Assembly: GCF_000093025.1 (NCBI RefSeq)
Contig: NC_014207.1
Location: 1,736,001 to 1,800,000, forward strand
Reading direction: 5' to 3'
Length of the DNA stretch: 64,000 nucleotides
Source of the DNA: Methylotenera versatilis 301
GTDB taxonomy: Bacteria > Pseudomonadota > Gammaproteobacteria > Burkholderiales > Methylophilaceae
The position numbers were made by a program, and so were the translations under genes. Below, in pieces: positions 48,025-57,987 of the stretch (position 1 is the first letter of the stretch; every line of letters begins with the position of its first letter). The notes beneath the pieces are model-generated. The model made no database searches. It saw only the letters and a list, made by a program, of their open reading frames with translations, and was not told the DNA's origin.

Positions 48025-48888
48025 TTAATTGATTGGACTTAGTTTATAACCAGCGTCTTTTAACCTAGCGATTAAACCGCCTTTACCCGCTAAGTGTGAG
48101 GCGCCAACTGCAACGAATACGCTTTTGTTCTTAGCTTCCTCCGTAATGCGTTGCGCCATTACCACATTACGCTCATCCAATAACTTAGAACGCATTTTTG
48201 CCCACAAGGCAGGCGGTAACATGCCGCCTGTAATTTTTTCGTCTAGGGCAGCCACTTTGTTACTATCCCCCGCTAAATAAGCCGCCATTAATGATTCAAA
48301 ATCACGCTCTTTCTGCTCTGGACTGCGCTTTAACACTGCTCTTAACATCGTTAGTTGTTCATCGCGACTAAAGCTATCCATCACGCCAAAATGTTCTTTC
48401 GTATCTTCAATCCCGATTACTTCTTTACCAAGATCTTCAGACTTAGTCATAAGTAGATTATCTTGCGCGAAAGGTGTGAGGGGTTTAGGTGAATCAAACA
48501 CTACAGCAAGTAACCATGGCTTCATATGGGTTGCAGCGTCACGGTGCATGACGTGAAATTCAGCTAAGGCATAGACCTTATCAAGCTCGGACTCGGTTAG
48601 CATGTTTTTCAAGTCGCCATCTGGCATCATGAATACGCTACGGTCATTGGGTGCTAACGTTTCCATCATAAACTCATCAACTGATGCCAGCGCATTATCA
48701 ACGGCTGGTGAGAAGTTTGTTACACGGTTGTCGTCGGTATGCATGGTACCGAAAAGGTAATTGGTTTTACCTGTGGGCGATTCAACTTTCCAGAACAGTC
48801 CCTGTTCAGCGCAAGCATTGGTGTTAGCAAGCGCTAAAAAACCAAACGTGAGAAAAGCGCTTAACAGCCGTTTAAATTGCAAAATCAT
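48025..48888 (-). CDS. TraB/GumN-family secreted protein
   Basis: A 287-residue protein with a Sec signal peptide (about residues 1-27) and TraB/GumN motifs: LFWKVESPTGKTNYLFGTMH near the start (the GTxH motif) and VFVAVGASHLAGKGGLIARL near the end (GxxH). The family is a predicted metalloprotease-like fold related to Tiki and plasmid TraB. It follows ygiQ on the same strand with a strong inverted repeat between them. Confidence 0.88.
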   Translation of the reverse strand: MILQFKRLLSAFLTFGFLALANTNACAEQGLFWKVESPTGKTNYLFGTMHTDDNRVTNFSPAVDNALASVDEFMMETLAPNDRSVFMMPDGDLKNMLTESELDKVYALAEFHVMHRDAATHMKPWLLAVVFDSPKPLTPFAQDNLLMTKSEDLGKEVIGIEDTKEHFGVMDSFSRDEQLTMLRAVLKRSPEQKERDFESLMAAYLAGDSNKVAALDEKITGGMLPPALWAKMRSKLLDERNVVMAQRITEEAKNKSVFVAVGASHLAGKGGLIARLKDAGYKLSPIN

Positions 48889-48897
48889 AAAGCCACC

Positions 48898-48943
48898 TTA
48901 AAGTATTAGGAGTGTGAGCAATCAAATACCCCTAATACTTTAA
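48898..48943. terminator. Perfect 13-bp inverted repeat between ygiQ and the TraB/GumN gene
   Basis: TTAAAGTATTAGG (48898-48910) and CCTAATACTTTAA (48931-48943) pair across 20 nt. It is 18 nt after the ygiQ stop. No T-run is present, so it may be a processing hairpin or regulator site rather than a terminator. Confidence 0.45.
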
Positions 48944-48961
48944 CTTAACCGGCAAGAGCTA

Positions 48962-51100
48962 TTAGGAATATTTGCGTTTGACTTCTGACACACGTCTAGG
49001 TCGAATAGTTCTTTCAAGCTTTTCACCCCGCACTGTAGTAATCGGCTTGTTCGAAAGTGGTTGCCAAGCAGGAATCAAATGCTGCTTGCCGTTACCAATT
49101 AAATCTTCGCGACCCATTTTGATTAATGCCTCACGCAGCATTGGCCAGTTGTTAGGGTCATGGTAGCGAATAAACGCTTTATGCAATTTACGCACATTGC
49201 CCGCTTTTGGAATTGGCACATTGTCAGAATCTGCAGTGACTTTGCGCAATGGGTTTTTGCCTGAATGGTACATCGCCGTGGCCATTGCCATTGGTGTGGG
49301 CGTAAAGGTTTGTACTTGATCTAACTTAAAGTCGTATTTCTTCAGCCAGAGCGCTAAGTTGAGCATGTCTAGTTCTGTGGTGCCCGGATGCGCTGCAATA
49401 AAATATGGAATCAAATACTGCTTCTTACCTGCTTCAGCACTAAATTTTTCAAACATGGCTTTAAATTCATCATAAGCATCCATACCGGGCTTCATCATTT
49501 TACTGAGTACATTCTCTTCAGAATGTTCAGGAGCGATTTTTAAATAGCCACCCACATGATGTTGCACTAACTCTTTGACGTATTCAGGCGACTTCACTGC
49601 AAGGTCATAACGCACACCACTGCCGATTAAAATCTTCTTAACACCTTTAATGGCACGTGCCTTACGGTATAACTGAATCAAGGCCGTGTGGTCTGTGTTC
49701 AAGTTTTCACAAACGCCAGGATAAACACAGCTTAACTTACGGCAGTTTTTCTCAATGGTCTCTGATTTACAAGCAATCCGGTACATATTGGCCGTTGGAC
49801 CACCGAGATCTGAAATCACACCAGTGAAACCATCAACTTTATCGCGAATCTCTTCAACCTCTTTCAAAATTGATGCTTCACTACGGCTTTGAATGATGCG
49901 ACCTTCGTGCTCTGTAATACTACAAAACGTACAGCCGCCAAAACAACCACGCATGATATTCACACTAAAACGTATCATTTCCCATGCAGGGATTTTTGCA
50001 TTTCCGTAGGCTGGATGCGGCTTACGCGCATATGGCATATCGTAAACGTAGTCCATCTCTTTGGTGGTAAGAGGAATCGGCGGTGGATTGAGCCACACTT
50101 CTCTATCGCCATGCTTTTGCACTAAAGCGCGCGCATTGCCGGGGTTAGCTTCCAAGTGCAACACACGTGAAGCATGCGCATATAACACTGGGTCTTGGGC
50201 GACAGCTTCATAATCTGGCAAACGAACAACCTGTTTAGCGCGATCTGCTTTAGGCTTACGTACGATTTCAATTGCTTTCGTGCCTTCAGGCAAAGCTGGC
50301 TTGGCATTGTTTTCGTCTGTGGCACAACTTGCATCAGCCTTACCCATTTTCATTTCATATGGGTCAACATGCTTTTCAACTGTGCCTGGGCGATCTAGTT
50401 TTGTGCTTTCAATCTCGCTCCAACCTTCTGGAATCTTCTTACGCAAAAAAGCAGTACCGCGAATATCTTGAATATCCGCAACTTTTTCACCTTTAGCGAT
50501 GCGATGACTTAACTCGATTAAAGCGCGTTCAGCATTGCCGTAAAGCAAAATATCCGCCTTAGAATCTATCAACACACTGCGGCGGACTTTATCGCTCCAG
50601 TAGTCGTAATGCGCAATACGGCGCAAACTGGCTTCTATGCTACCAATCACCAAAGGCACATCTGAATATGCCTCACGACAGCGTTGCGAGTAAACTAGCA
50701 CAGCCCTATCAGGACGCTTATTTGGCGCAGCATCTGGTGTGTAAGCATCATCACTGCGAATTTTTCTATCCGCCGTGTAACGATTCACCATGCTATCCAT
50801 ATTGCCAGCAGTCACACCGAAATACAGGTTAGGCTTACCTAGTGCTTTAAAAGCATTGGCATTTTGCCAGTCTGGCTGGGAGATAATACCCACGCGAAAA
50901 CCTTGAGCCTCTAGCAAACGTCCGACTAAAGCAATACCAAAGCTCGGATGATCGATATAAGCATCACCAGAAATCAAAATAATGTCGCAGCTATCCCAGC
51001 CAAGTTCGTCCATCTCGGCACGAGACATAGGTAAAATCGGCGCAGCACCAAACCGCTTCGCCCAGTAAGGGCGATAGCTGTGAATGGGCTTTGCGAGCAT
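48962..51100 (-). CDS. YgiQ-family radical SAM protein
   Basis: A 712-residue protein. Residues about 25-215 form the N-terminal YgiQ domain ([40 protein letters not shown]), and the radical SAM cluster motif [17 protein letters not shown] (C-x3-C-x2-C) lies near residue 395. A C-terminal DUF3362-like tail follows ([20 protein letters not shown]). The reaction is unknown. I chose the ATG at 51100; a TTG six codons upstream is possible. Confidence 0.92.
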   Translation of the reverse strand: MLAKPIHSYRPYWAKRFGAAPILPMSRAEMDELGWDSCDIILISGDAYIDHPSFGIALVGRLLEAQGFRVGIISQPDWQNANAFKALGKPNLYFGVTAGNMDSMVNRYTADRKIRSDDAYTPDAAPNKRPDRAVLVYSQRCREAYSDVPLVIGSIEASLRRIAHYDYWSDKVRRSVLIDSKADILLYGNAERALIELSHRIAKGEKVADIQDIRGTAFLRKKIPEGWSEIESTKLDRPGTVEKHVDPYEMKMGKADASCATDENNAKPALPEGTKAIEIVRKPKADRAKQVVRLPDYEAVAQDPVLYAHASRVLHLEANPGNARALVQKHGDREVWLNPPPIPLTTKEMDYVYDMPYARKPHPAYGNAKIPAWEMIRFSVNIMRGCFGGCTFCSITEHEGRIIQSRSEASILKEVEEIRDKVDGFTGVISDLGGPTANMYRIACKSETIEKNCRKLSCVYPGVCENLNTDHTALIQLYRKARAIKGVKKILIGSGVRYDLAVKSPEYVKELVQHHVGGYLKIAPEHSEENVLSKMMKPGMDAYDEFKAMFEKFSAEAGKKQYLIPYFIAAHPGTTELDMLNLALWLKKYDFKLDQVQTFTPTPMAMATAMYHSGKNPLRKVTADSDNVPIPKAGNVRKLHKAFIRYHDPNNWPMLREALIKMGREDLIGNGKQHLIPAWQPLSNKPITTVRGEKLERTIRPRRVSEVKRKYS

Positions 51101-51214
51101 TGTTGTGTATTGTTCCAAGGTATTCGCTACAAATTTTTAAGTTCGGGCATTTTACGCGCTAATCGTATGATTAAGAAGCTTTTTTTACAAAAACCTTGCT
51201 AAAATTAACCCTAT

Positions 51215-51565
51215 CTAAATTAGGTCTATACCAAACTGTTTTACCAACAAGGCAAATAGTAAAAAAGTGACGATGGTAAATATCACACAAGATACCAATG
51301 TCAGCACAAAACCCCATTTAGGCAGCAAGTAAGGGAAAAGCAAAAACATGGGCAAAGTTGGCAACACATACCAAAAAGTATAGTACGCATGGTTAGCAAT
51401 TTTACTAGTTGGCTGATGCTCAACATACAGCCAAATCAGCGTGAGTACTGTCACCAATGGCAGAGCAGCAATCAAACCGCCAAGTTTATCGCTGCGCTTG
51501 GCAAACTCCGACACCATGACTACTACGCCTGCTGTGATTAAATATTTAAAAATAATATATTGCAT
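51215..51565 (-). CDS. DUF3147-family small membrane protein
   Basis: A 116-residue protein of four hydrophobic helices with SEFAKRSDKLGGLIAALPLV in the first loop, the conserved DUF3147 region. Function unknown. It ends the apparent operon with the multicopper oxidase (12-nt gap) and the TolC-like gene, so it may belong to a metal-handling group. Confidence 0.85.
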   Translation of the reverse strand: MQYIIFKYLITAGVVVMVSEFAKRSDKLGGLIAALPLVTVLTLIWLYVEHQPTSKIANHAYYTFWYVLPTLPMFLLFPYLLPKWGFVLTLVSCVIFTIVTFLLFALLVKQFGIDLI

Positions 51566-51577
51566 GACAACTCCTGA

Positions 51578-52969
51578 TTAATGTCCAGCATGGCCTGTAG
51601 GTTTGCGCACCTGTACTTCTACCGCAGCTTTTTCATCGGTCGCGGATTGCCTTGGCGGTTCTGGCGCATCGCCAACAAACTCATAAGCCAGAGTACCTTT
51701 TGGAAATTGATAATGTCCGGGGTCTTTGTAGTCACCTTTCGCTAAACCTTCACGAACTTTTAAGGTAGAAAACATACCACCCATATTAACATCGCCAAAC
51801 TGCCCTTTACCCGTCATCATCGGCAAGGTATTTTCTGGTAATGGCATCGGCATCATCGCCGCCATATCGCTCATTTCCGCCATGCCCGTTTCGCCCATTG
51901 CCATATAATCTGGCACTAAATTACTAATTTTATCGACTAAATCTCCCTGCTGAACACCTAGCAAGGTCGGTACTTGGTGCCCCATCGCGTTCATCGTGTG
52001 ATGACTTTTATGGCAATGGAAGGCCCAATCACCAGGGTTATTTGCCACAAACTCAATCGCGCGCATTTGCCCTACGCCAATATCTGTAGTCACTTCCGGC
52101 CATCTTGCTGTAGGCGGTACCCAACCGCCATCGGTACCTGTCACTTGAAACTCGTGACCATGCAAATGAATTGGATGATTGGTCATGGTGAGGTTACCCA
52201 CACGGATACGCACTCGGTCATTTTTGCGCACCACAAGCGGGTCTATACCTGGGAATGCACGACTATTCCATGTCCATAAATTAAAATCCAGCATCGTATT
52301 GATTTTTGGAGTGTAGCTTCCGGGGTCAATATCATAAGCATTCAGCAAAAAGATAAAATCTCTATCTACAGGCATGAATTTAGGATTTTTAGGGTGCGTG
52401 ACCCAGCTACCCATCAGCCCCATCGCCATTTGTGTCATTTCATCAGCGTGTGGATGATACATAAAGCTACCCGCACGTTTAGCTTCAAATTCATACACAA
52501 AAGTCTTACCGGGCGCTATTGCAGGCTGAGTTAAACCACTCACCCCATCCATGCCATTGGGTACAGGTTGTCCATGCCAATGCACACTGGTTACTTCGGG
52601 CAGCCTGTTTGTTACAAAAATACGCACCTTATCGCCCTCCACCACTTCAATGGTCGGGCCTGGGCTTTGACCGTTGTAGCCCCATAAATGCGCTTTCATA
52701 CCAGGTGCAATTTCACGCACAACTGGCTCTGCCACTAAGTGAAACTCTTTAACGCCGTTATTCATACGCCAAGGCAAACTCCAGCCATTCAAGGTCACCA
52801 CTGGGTTGTAAGGTCGGCCAGTATCAGGGTGCAACGGTGTTTGTGTATTTGCGCTTTCTGCTGAAACAATTTCAGGCAAAGCCGCCATTGCAACCTTGCT
52901 AACGGTGGATGCTGCGATGCCAGCACCTGCTAATTTAAAAAAGTTACGTCTACTTAAAAAGTCGTTCAT
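51578..52969 (-). CDS. Tat-exported, Met-rich multicopper oxidase
   Basis: A 463-residue periplasmic oxidase with a Tat signal SRRNFFKLAGAGIAAS. Copper motifs: HWHGQPVPNGMDG, YHPHADEMTQMAMG, HPIHLHGHEFQVTG and HCHKSHHTMNAM with the type-1 Cys and axial Met. Between the last motif and the C-terminus lies a Met-rich stretch (about residues 370-420: MAEMSDMAAMMPMP), as in copper-tolerance oxidases such as CueO and CopA. Likely substrate is Cu(I). It follows the TolC-like gene; AGGA lies 8 nt before the ATG at 52969, with 52975 an alternative that overlaps that gene by 4 nt. Confidence 0.9.
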   Translation of the reverse strand: MNDFLSRRNFFKLAGAGIAASTVSKVAMAALPEIVSAESANTQTPLHPDTGRPYNPVVTLNGWSLPWRMNNGVKEFHLVAEPVVREIAPGMKAHLWGYNGQSPGPTIEVVEGDKVRIFVTNRLPEVTSVHWHGQPVPNGMDGVSGLTQPAIAPGKTFVYEFEAKRAGSFMYHPHADEMTQMAMGLMGSWVTHPKNPKFMPVDRDFIFLLNAYDIDPGSYTPKINTMLDFNLWTWNSRAFPGIDPLVVRKNDRVRIRVGNLTMTNHPIHLHGHEFQVTGTDGGWVPPTARWPEVTTDIGVGQMRAIEFVANNPGDWAFHCHKSHHTMNAMGHQVPTLLGVQQGDLVDKISNLVPDYMAMGETGMAEMSDMAAMMPMPLPENTLPMMTGKGQFGDVNMGGMFSTLKVREGLAKGDYKDPGHYQFPKGTLAYEFVGDAPEPPRQSATDEKAAVEVQVRKPTGHAGH

Positions 52970-52971
52970 AT

Positions 52972-54333
52972 TCATTTTCCTTCTTTGCTGGCACTGCCAA
53001 TTAGTGACATCTGCAATGCAGTTTCTGCCAACCAAAATTCATTTAATGTTGCGATATAGCTATTCACACTTGCAACTTGCGCACGGGCATTGGCAAACAG
53101 CTCAAATGGGCTAATTAACATGCCGTTGTAACGCAGCTGATTCTCTTGTAATACTTTTTTACGCAGTGGAACGATTTCATCGCGATAATGTTTAGCTACT
53201 TCATAATTTGTCTGATAGCGGCTATAGGCTTCACGTATTTCCGATTGCGCATTAATCGCCAATTGCGCGGTACGATTCACCGCCTGCATGTAAGTCGCCT
53301 CAGCCTTCGCCACCTTCGCACTACCCCAGTCAAACAAAGGCAACTCGAATGATATATCCACGCCTTTTTTATAGGGATCGCCACGTCTACCCTCTAACAC
53401 TCTTGCAGGACCAATTTCTAGCACATTGATGAAGCGCGTAGTTTTAGTAAGCCCAAGTTGCTTAGCTAAAGCTTGCGTTTCTAAACGCATCGCTTGCAGA
53501 TCCAAACGTTGCTCAAATGCGGTTTTTTCGTAAGCATGCAATTCATCTATGGTTTGAGGTAAATCTGGCAGGCGTTTCTCTAAAACTAGCTGGTCTAAAG
53601 GTAGCGCAAGCAAACGCGACAATGCTTCATGCGCGCTGGTTTGTTGATTCTTTGAATTGGCATACTCAACAATTGCTTCTGCGTAAAAACTTTGCTCGGT
53701 CGCCTGCTCAAGCGCGTTCCAATTACCAGCCTTCACCATGCGATTTGCCAGCTCAGCGCTGGCTTCTGCAGACTCTTTGACTTGTTCGCTATAACTCAAA
53801 CGCTCATTTGCAGCTACAGCATTAAAATAGGCAAGCCGCGTTTCATGCGCTAAATTTAAAACATCAAGTGCGACGGATCGCTTGGTCTTTTCAAAGTTGC
53901 TACGCTCAATTTCCAACATTTTTGGCATGGTGACCAGCGAAAAAATGTTAAAAGTCAGCGCTTGTTCTATTTTGTAATCACCGTCATTTCTGGCATACAA
54001 CATAGAAAACTTAGGGTTTGGCAAACGCCCTGCTTGCACAACATCCGCTTCAGAAATACCTAGTTGGTAAAACGAAGCCTGTAAATCTTTATTATTGAGC
54101 AAAGCGAGCTGCACCGCGCTATCGGCATTCAGTGGTGTTTTTAATAGCTCAGCCACTCTATCGGCGACAGCTTTTTGTTCTGCCTCGGTTTTTGACCAAA
54201 CTATTTCTTGCTTGATATGCTCAGCACTTGTTTTTTTCACTCCATCAAAACCGCCGTCTTGAGAAAATGTCGCGCAACCACCGAGCGCCAAGCTGACTGA
54301 TACACAAGTGAGCATTATTCGGAAAAATTTCAT
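52972..54333 (-). CDS. TolC-family outer-membrane lipoprotein
   Basis: A 453-residue outer-membrane factor. A lipoprotein signal ends LALGGCATF. The two TolC half-repeats are visible: NSADSAVQLALLNNKDLQA-type entry, QAGRLPNPKFSMLYARNDGD, and QLRYNGMLISPFELFANARA in the second half. Heavy-metal efflux systems use such proteins, and the downstream multicopper oxidase suggests copper. No RND pump or membrane-fusion gene is adjacent. The ATG at 54333 has GGGG 5 nt upstream; a GTG two codons earlier is less likely. Confidence 0.88.
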   Translation of the reverse strand: MKFFRIMLTCVSVSLALGGCATFSQDGGFDGVKKTSAEHIKQEIVWSKTEAEQKAVADRVAELLKTPLNADSAVQLALLNNKDLQASFYQLGISEADVVQAGRLPNPKFSMLYARNDGDYKIEQALTFNIFSLVTMPKMLEIERSNFEKTKRSVALDVLNLAHETRLAYFNAVAANERLSYSEQVKESAEASAELANRMVKAGNWNALEQATEQSFYAEAIVEYANSKNQQTSAHEALSRLLALPLDQLVLEKRLPDLPQTIDELHAYEKTAFEQRLDLQAMRLETQALAKQLGLTKTTRFINVLEIGPARVLEGRRGDPYKKGVDISFELPLFDWGSAKVAKAEATYMQAVNRTAQLAINAQSEIREAYSRYQTNYEVAKHYRDEIVPLRKKVLQENQLRYNGMLISPFELFANARAQVASVNSYIATLNEFWLAETALQMSLIGSASKEGK

Positions 54334-54449
54334 ATACACCCCATCTATAGAATCAGGTCTTACTGTGTACGATCCACAATAAAACTAAAATTGATGACCT
54401 GCTCATCGCTTACAAATGCGCAAACGACGGGCAGGACAAAGCTTATGAG

Positions 54450-54815
54450 CTATGCGATGGGTGGTTTTTGAGGTTGAGCAGTGCTGGGGGAATGATAAAT
54501 TTCAACAAAGAGTGCTGTTGCAATCACCGTTTTTTGTAAAGCAGGAGAACTCAATGGAGCTTGCACCATCATTGAAAAGCAGGCAAAACAATGACCGCAA
54601 TCTTTACAGTTTGCATGCGCGTGCTGCTTTTCATGCGCTTGCTGAACAAGCTGTACTTCATGACAATGCTCAGCTTGTGCCTCTGCATGGCTAGGGGTAA
54701 CTTCTACGGATACCATCATGCCGCTTGCATAAACAGTTTCACTAATAAACAATGTCAACAAAAGCAACACGAATAATCTTAAAAGTTTATGTGATGACAA
54801 AGACATAGGATTCAT
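54450..54815 (-). CDS. Secreted His/Cys-rich putative copper-binding protein
   Basis: A 121-residue exported protein with a signal or membrane helix at about residues 11-30 (LLRLFVLLLLTLFISETVYA). The middle is rich in His and Cys: HAEAQAEHCHEVQLVQQAHE, HAHANCKDCGHCFACF with C-x2-C and C-x2-C spacing. This resembles DUF2946-type and other short metal-binding proteins near copper genes. It is 117 nt upstream of the TolC-like gene on the same strand, so it probably belongs to the copper group. Confidence 0.78.
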   Translation of the reverse strand: MNPMSLSSHKLLRLFVLLLLTLFISETVYASGMMVSVEVTPSHAEAQAEHCHEVQLVQQAHEKQHAHANCKDCGHCFACFSMMVQAPLSSPALQKTVIATALFVEIYHSPSTAQPQKPPIA

Positions 54816-54890
54816 TTAATCATAAAGGCTAAACAAGGTAAACTAACATTTAACTTCAATCAAATCGACCGTTAAATTCACACGAAATTT

Positions 54891-55592
54891 ATGAGCTACG
54901 CCTATTATCAATTGCCCAGCGGACGGGTCGCTAGTCTAGAGGATGACTGCGAGTTTCCGCCTTTATCTATGGCACTAAAAGACCCAAATGGTTTAATTGC
55001 GATTGGCGGTGATTTATCGGCAACACGTCTGCTAGAAGCTTATCAGCAAGGAATATTTCCATGGTTTAACGAGGACGAACCTGTGATGTGGTGGAGCCCA
55101 AGCCCACGCATGGTACTTTTTCCAGATGAGCTAAAAATATCAAATTCACTGAGAAAAACACTCAAAAAACAGCCTTTCGAGGTGCGCTTTAATACAAATT
55201 TTAGTGCAGTCATGACCGCCTGTAGCAATACACCTAGATTAGACAAAAACAATAACCCGGCAGGTACTTGGATTAGCCATGAAATGATAGCCGCCTATAG
55301 TGAACTTAACCGCTTAGGTTATGCCATAAGTATGGAAAGCTGGCTTGACAATCAATTGGTCGGTGGTTGTTATGGCGTTAAGATTGGGCACATGTTTTAT
55401 GGAGAGAGTATGTTTCATCATCTAACAGATGCTTCAAAAGTAGCCTTTGTGCATCTGGTAAGATACTTACAAACACAAAATGTTGGCCTGATAGATTGCC
55501 AGATGAAAACACCGTTACTCGCCAGCTTTGATGGACGTGAGATTGAGCGAGATCTTTTTATTCAACATCTAAAATTTTTGGTAAGCGCTTAG
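54891..55592 (+). CDS. aat: Leucyl/phenylalanyl-tRNA-protein transferase
   Basis: A 233-residue N-end-rule enzyme that adds Leu or Phe to N-terminal Arg/Lys. PNGLIAIGGDLSATRLLEAY, GIFPWFNEDEPVMWWSPSPR, GTWISHEMIAAYSELNRLGY and GGCYGVKIGHMFYGESMFHH match the family throughout. The bpt gene starts 1 nt after its stop. Confidence 0.97.
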   Translation: MSYAYYQLPSGRVASLEDDCEFPPLSMALKDPNGLIAIGGDLSATRLLEAYQQGIFPWFNEDEPVMWWSPSPRMVLFPDELKISNSLRKTLKKQPFEVRFNTNFSAVMTACSNTPRLDKNNNPAGTWISHEMIAAYSELNRLGYAISMESWLDNQLVGGCYGVKIGHMFYGESMFHHLTDASKVAFVHLVRYLQTQNVGLIDCQMKTPLLASFDGREIERDLFIQHLKFLVSA

Positions 55593-55593
55593 T

Positions 55594-56343
55594 ATGACAA
55601 TTCCATCAGAACCACCTCTAAGTAAGCTGCAGTTTTACGTCACCACTGGCTACACTTGTGGTTATTTACCCAATAAACTCGCGCAAAGTTTAATTGCCAC
55701 ACCGCAGCATTTAATTGACGCACATATATACAGCGGCCTGATTCAGCAAGGCTTTAGACGTAGTGGTAAGTTTGCCTACAGACCACATTGTGAAAGCTGC
55801 CGAGAATGCATACCAGTAAGAGTGATGCTAAATGATTTTGTGCCAAATCGCAGTCAGAAACGCGCGTACAAACACCACCAGAACCTCACCACCACCATTC
55901 TGCCTATTGCCTATCATGAAGAGCACTATGAACTATACGCAGCTTACCAAGCTGCACGTCATGCGGAATCTGAACAAAATCCTGAGCAAGAGTCAGAGCG
56001 AATTACAGAAATTGAAAAAATTGAGCAATATCAAAGTTTTTTATGCCAAACCAATGTAGAAAGTGTGATGGTCGAATTTAGAGAAAACGATCAACTTAAA
56101 ATGGTCAGTGTGATTGATATTGTGCTCGATGGCATCTCAGCTGTTTACACTTTTTACGACACTAGTGACCCGCACGCAAGCTTGGGTACTTACAACGTAC
56201 TTTGGCAGGTTGAATGGGCTAAAACGCTCAATTTCCCTTATTTATATTTAGGTTATTGGATTAGAGATAGCAAAAAAATGGCTTATAAACAAAATTATAA
56301 GCCTCTTGAAATGTTGATTGATGGTGAATGGCAGCTCATCTAA
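55594..56343 (+). CDS. bpt: Aspartate/glutamate leucyltransferase
   Basis: A 249-residue Bpt-type enzyme that transfers Leu to N-terminal Asp or Glu, widening the N-end rule. CGYLPNKLAQSLIATPQHLI, YRPHCESCRECIPVRV (Cys cluster, about residues 63-78), HASLGTYNVLWQVEWAK and YLGYWIRDSKKMAYKQNYKP are characteristic of the arginyltransferase (ATE) fold. It is coupled to aat, a common proteobacterial pair. Confidence 0.96.
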   Translation: MTIPSEPPLSKLQFYVTTGYTCGYLPNKLAQSLIATPQHLIDAHIYSGLIQQGFRRSGKFAYRPHCESCRECIPVRVMLNDFVPNRSQKRAYKHHQNLTTTILPIAYHEEHYELYAAYQAARHAESEQNPEQESERITEIEKIEQYQSFLCQTNVESVMVEFRENDQLKMVSVIDIVLDGISAVYTFYDTSDPHASLGTYNVLWQVEWAKTLNFPYLYLGYWIRDSKKMAYKQNYKPLEMLIDGEWQLI

Positions 56344-56351
56344 GCAATCTA

Positions 56352-57299
56352 TTAAACACCTCTAATCGCTTTTAGCTTTCCAACTTCTAATTGTAAGTTA
56401 GGTAAATTCAAGCAATCGCGCTCAGCTTTTGCACCTATCTCGGTCGGTTTACGTCCAAGTAATATCGGCAGCATATTTTTTGCAGGCACATTGTAGCCTT
56501 GCATTAACTCAAAGTGTCCAAATGACAACGGCGTCCAAGCTAACAAATCAAAAATATGGCTAAATAATCGCACGAAAATTTTAGGCGCAGCAATTTGCAA
56601 AGCACGCTTTTGGCTTGTTTGAGTGCGCAATTTAGTCAGATATTGTTCAATAGCAAAAACTTCGTTGCCTCCAAGCTCTATTACTTTTGGTAAGTTATCA
56701 AAATCCATTTGGCATAGATTAGCTACCGCCTCCCCCAAATCAGCCACTTGTAATGGCGCAATCAGACCTTCTGATTTCATCACAAACTGCACAGGCCATG
56801 TTGCCACCCTTCTAAACCATTTAGCACCATAGCCGCCAGCGCCGTCCAACAATGATGGACGAACTAAAATTGCTTGCGCACCACTATTTAAAATGCCTTG
56901 TTCACCTGCAAATTTAGAACTTATAAAACGGCTTTTTGCGAGATCTGTTAAACCTATCACTGAAATTTGAATTAATCGAACATTCATCTTGGCACAAGCT
57001 TGAGCTAAGGCCGCTGGTGCTAAATTATGCACCTTATCGTAAGTTTCACGTTTTGATTGAATACGTGATAGAAGATTTCTTTCATGCAAAATTCCCACAG
57101 CGTTCACGACAATATCAATGCCTTTCAATACTGGCAGCCAATTATCCACCAGCAACATTTCTTGCATGCGTATGCTCACCATATCGACACTCCCAGCTGG
57201 ATTACGGCTTCCTATCAACACATGAACGCCCTGCTGCTTAAGTTTTGCCACGATGCTGCTTCCTATAAAACCATTACCTCCCAACATAAGTACTTTCAT
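56352..57299 (-). CDS. NDUFA9-like/NmrA-like NAD(P)-binding protein
   Basis: A 315-residue extended short-chain dehydrogenase-like protein. The N-terminal VLMLGGNGFIGSSIVAKLKQ is the atypical Rossmann loop, DIVVNAVGILHERNL, RSFISSKFAGEQGIL-like segment and LVRPSLLDGAGGYGAKWFRR follow complex-I NDUFA9-related proteins. The catalytic Tyr-x3-Lys is not seen, so enzymatic activity is doubtful. The ATG at 57299 has AAGGTGG just upstream. It is divergent from the GbsR-type regulator. Confidence 0.87.
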   Translation of the reverse strand: MKVLMLGGNGFIGSSIVAKLKQQGVHVLIGSRNPAGSVDMVSIRMQEMLLVDNWLPVLKGIDIVVNAVGILHERNLLSRIQSKRETYDKVHNLAPAALAQACAKMNVRLIQISVIGLTDLAKSRFISSKFAGEQGILNSGAQAILVRPSLLDGAGGYGAKWFRRVATWPVQFVMKSEGLIAPLQVADLGEAVANLCQMDFDNLPKVIELGGNEVFAIEQYLTKLRTQTSQKRALQIAAPKIFVRLFSHIFDLLAWTPLSFGHFELMQGYNVPAKNMLPILLGRKPTEIGAKAERDCLNLPNLQLEVGKLKAIRGV

Positions 57300-57409
57300 T
57301 TTATCCACCTTATAAAATACAAATCTATTATTTCTTTAATTTCTGTATTGACAGAAATATATGACGAATGAGATACTGTGTCAAATGGTATTTTTTAGAG
57401 GATATAAAA

Positions 57410-57976
57410 ATGAACACTGAAGCCAATATTGAATCAAACGAAAAAATACAATTAAGTGAGCTGGGCAATCAATTTATTTTGCATTGGGGTGAAATGGGCA
57501 CGCGCTGGGGCATTAACCGTACCGTGTCGCAAATACATGCATTTTTATACTTTATTGGCAAACCGGCGAACGCAGAACAAATTGCCGACACCTTACAAGT
57601 CGCACGTTCAAACGTCAGCAACAGTCTAAAAGAACTACAAAACTGGCACTTAGTACGCATCACTCACATGATGGGCGATAGACGCGATTACTTTGAAACA
57701 TCGCTCGATATTTGGGAGTTATTTCGCACGGTAATTACCGAACGTAAAGCACGAGAGTTCGACCCAACCGTACAGTTTTTAGAGCGCTATTTGTCAGAGA
57801 GTACATTTAACAACAATGAATTAGAAGCTAAAAAACGCGTTCAAGATATGCTGGAGTTAATGAAAACTCTGTCTATTTGGGGCGATGAAATGATTAAACT
57901 AAAACCAGAAACACTGACAAAAATTATGAAATACGGCGCAAAAATTCAAATGTTAATACGTGGCAACAACTCATAA
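57410..57976 (+). CDS. GbsR/MarR-family transcriptional regulator
   Basis: A 188-residue winged-helix protein. IHAFLYFIGKPANAEQIADT and LQVARSNVSNSLKELQNWHL form the helix-turn-helix and wing (about residues 47-85); the C-terminal half is a helical dimer region. GAGG precedes the ATG at 57410 by 8 nt, which rules out the longer reading. It is divergent from the NDUFA9-like gene and upstream of a DUF393 gene, so it probably controls both. Confidence 0.87.
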   Translation: MNTEANIESNEKIQLSELGNQFILHWGEMGTRWGINRTVSQIHAFLYFIGKPANAEQIADTLQVARSNVSNSLKELQNWHLVRITHMMGDRRDYFETSLDIWELFRTVITERKAREFDPTVQFLERYLSESTFNNNELEAKKRVQDMLELMKTLSIWGDEMIKLKPETLTKIMKYGAKIQMLIRGNNS

Positions 57977-57987
57977 GGGAAAACAAA

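Noticed and set aside
48889-48961. Sigma-54 promoter for the TraB/GumN gene
   Set aside because: A minus-strand GG-N10-GC match exists but the -24 half reads GGGGTA, too far from TGGCAC to support.
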